Shown piece by piece: positions 63,165-64,000 of a stretch of DNA of 64,000 bases. The notes under the pieces are model-generated. The model saw only the letters and a program-made list of their open reading frames with translations, made no database searches and had not been told where the DNA came from. The DNA comes from Microbacterium sp. Root61 (GTDB taxonomy: Bacteria; Actinomycetota; Actinomycetes; Actinomycetales; Microbacteriaceae): positions 2,663,760 to 2,727,759 of the forward strand of contig NZ_LMGU01000001.1 in assembly GCF_001427525.1 (NCBI RefSeq). The letters are read 5' to 3'. The position numbers and the translations under genes were made by a program. Each line of letters starts with the position of its first letter. Positions within the stretch are counted from its first letter, which is position 1.

Positions 63165-63671
63165 TCAGATCGCGGGGCGGATCGCGGGTTCGAGCTGTCG
63201 GAAGAGCGAACGGCTCGCACTCTCGATCATACCGAGCACGTCATCGAACATCCCGGGCCCCGCGTAGTAGGGGTCGGGCACGTCGAGGGTCTGTGCGCTC
63301 GCGTCGAACGACATGAGCAGCGCGATCTTGTCGGCGTCCGCCTCGCTGCGGGCCCAGCCGTGCAGAATCCGCTCGTGGCTGCGGTCGAGCGCCACGATGA
63401 GGTCGTTGTTGGCGAAGTCGGCATGGGTGAACTGGCGGGCCCGATGCCGCGCGCCGTCGTACCCGCGCCGTTCGAGGGCCTCCAGTGTGCGCACATCGGC
63501 GCGCTCGCCGACGTGCCAGTCGCCGGTGCCCGCCGACGTCGAAGCCACGCGGTCTCGCAGGCCGGCGGCATCCGCGAACCAGCGGAACACGACGTCCGCC
63601 ATCGGGGAGCGGCAGATGTTGCCGGTGCATACGAAGACCACGCGGAACGGCTCGTCGGCGCTCGCGGTCAT
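63165..63671 (-). CDS. Low-molecular-weight protein-tyrosine phosphatase
   Basis: The 168-residue product has the P-loop CTGNICRS (Cys15, Arg21) and the general-acid motif DPYY, the two signatures of LMW tyrosine phosphatases. In actinobacteria these act on tyrosine kinases or are secreted effectors; no signal peptide is visible and no kinase adjoins. The ATG at 63671 is placed by the start of the conserved fold. It precedes purB. Confidence 0.92.
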   Translation of the reverse strand: MTASADEPFRVVFVCTGNICRSPMADVVFRWFADAAGLRDRVASTSAGTGDWHVGERADVRTLEALERRGYDGARHRARQFTHADFANNDLIVALDRSHERILHGWARSEADADKIALLMSFDASAQTLDVPDPYYAGPGMFDDVLGMIESASRSLFRQLEPAIRPAI

Positions 63672-63785
63672 CTCTCTATTCTTGCGCCGAGCGACGGCTC
63701 CTGCACACCGTCTGCCTCCACGAGGCCGATCCACAGCCCCGGTGCGGGTGTCCCCGTGGCTGCGCGACGGCGTCAGAGTGGGGGC

Positions 63786-64000
63786 ATGTCCCTGCTGATG
63801 TCGTGCGACCCGACCGCGATCGCGTGCCTCGACACGCTCGCGCGCGTGCGCCGACAGGTGGACGACGCCGCCGTCCGATTGCAGGCCGCGCACGCCCATG
63901 CACTCGCCCTGGCCGACGCGACGCGGTGGCAGACCGAGGCCGCGCGCCGGTTCCGCGACGTCACCGCGCAGTGGTGTCAGGATGTCGCGGCGCTCGCCGC
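63786..64000 (+). CDS. Hypothetical protein, truncated by the window end
   Basis: An open frame runs from the ATG at 63786 to base 64000 without a stop, giving 71 residues so far. The visible part is helical and Ala/Arg-rich (LDTLARVRRQVDDAAVRLQA; WQTEAARRFRDVTAQW), with a Trp-centred helix reminiscent of WXG100-like proteins, though the WxG turn itself is not seen. It is divergent from the phosphatase gene. High G/C at third codon positions supports coding. Confidence 0.6.
   Translation, partial: MSLLMSCDPTAIACLDTLARVRRQVDDAAVRLQAAHAHALALADATRWQTEAARRFRDVTAQWCQDVAALA

Overview
The window looks like chromosomal DNA from a high-GC actinobacterium of the family Microbacteriaceae, most likely Microbacterium. 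This is judged from gene content and order (parA-parB, trxB-trxA, murJ with a DUF6049 partner, cca, rpsF-ssb-rpsR-rplI, dnaB), heavy G/C use at third codon positions, frequent GTG starts, and the very frequent heptamer GGATGCC/GGCATCC. The order on the parA side is the usual flank of an actinobacterial origin; dnaA and oriC themselves would lie upstream of base 1 and are not in the window. I see no tRNA, rRNA, insertion sequence, prophage or CRISPR array. Layout. 0-12.3 kb is core and origin-flanking: partial parA, parB, an ECF42-type sigma factor with its DGPF/YCII partner, thioredoxin and thioredoxin reductase, murJ coupled to a DUF6049 membrane protein, a methyltransferase and the CCA-adding enzyme. 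12.3-23.8 kb is metabolic: a GAF-domain regulator with a SARP-like C-terminus, aldehyde dehydrogenase and DUF779 protein, a macrolide-type glycosyltransferase, a peptide ABC importer and a TMEM175-like channel. 26.2-32.3 kb is core again (rpsF-ssb-rpsR-rplI, dnaB), interrupted by two genes for surface proteins. One of these is a cysteine-free protein with six chaplin-like repeats and an LAATG sorting signal. The 590 bp before dnaB carry a cluster of DnaA boxes. 32.3-45.5 kb is a mixed accessory stretch: peptidase, amidohydrolase, HAD phosphatase, serine hydrolase, a CmtR-type metal sensor with its CDF-like exporter, HutD, aldo/keto reductase, a second LAATG-anchored protein with a possible aerolysin-type module, an AraC regulator and NAD-binding proteins. 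45.5-56.9 kb is the most coherent system: an amino-sugar (MurNAc/GlcNAc) uptake and catabolism cluster. On the minus strand are a BadF-type sugar kinase and the MurNAc-6-phosphate etherase MurQ. Divergently on the plus strand are an RpiR/MurR-type regulator, a tandem-GNAT protein, a PIG-L deacetylase, a CUT1-type ABC importer, a NagB-type deaminase and a fused FAD/Fe-S D-2-hydroxyacid dehydrogenase. Read together these predict import, phosphorylation, ether cleavage to an N-acylglucosamine-6-phosphate plus D-lactate, N-deacylation (PIG-L standing in for NagA), deamination to fructose-6-phosphate, and oxidation of the released D-lactate. 57-64 kb returns to housekeeping: an esterase, a zinc-ribbon/SDR fusion, tRNA hydroxylase trhO, small membrane proteins, purB, a low-molecular-weight tyrosine phosphatase, and the start of an unidentified gene at the right edge. 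Points worth a second look are the amino-sugar cluster and its atypical PIG-L active site, the cysteine-free chaplin-like protein, two intergenic elements built on the same two-direct-plus-two-inverted plan, and the DnaA-box cluster before dnaB.
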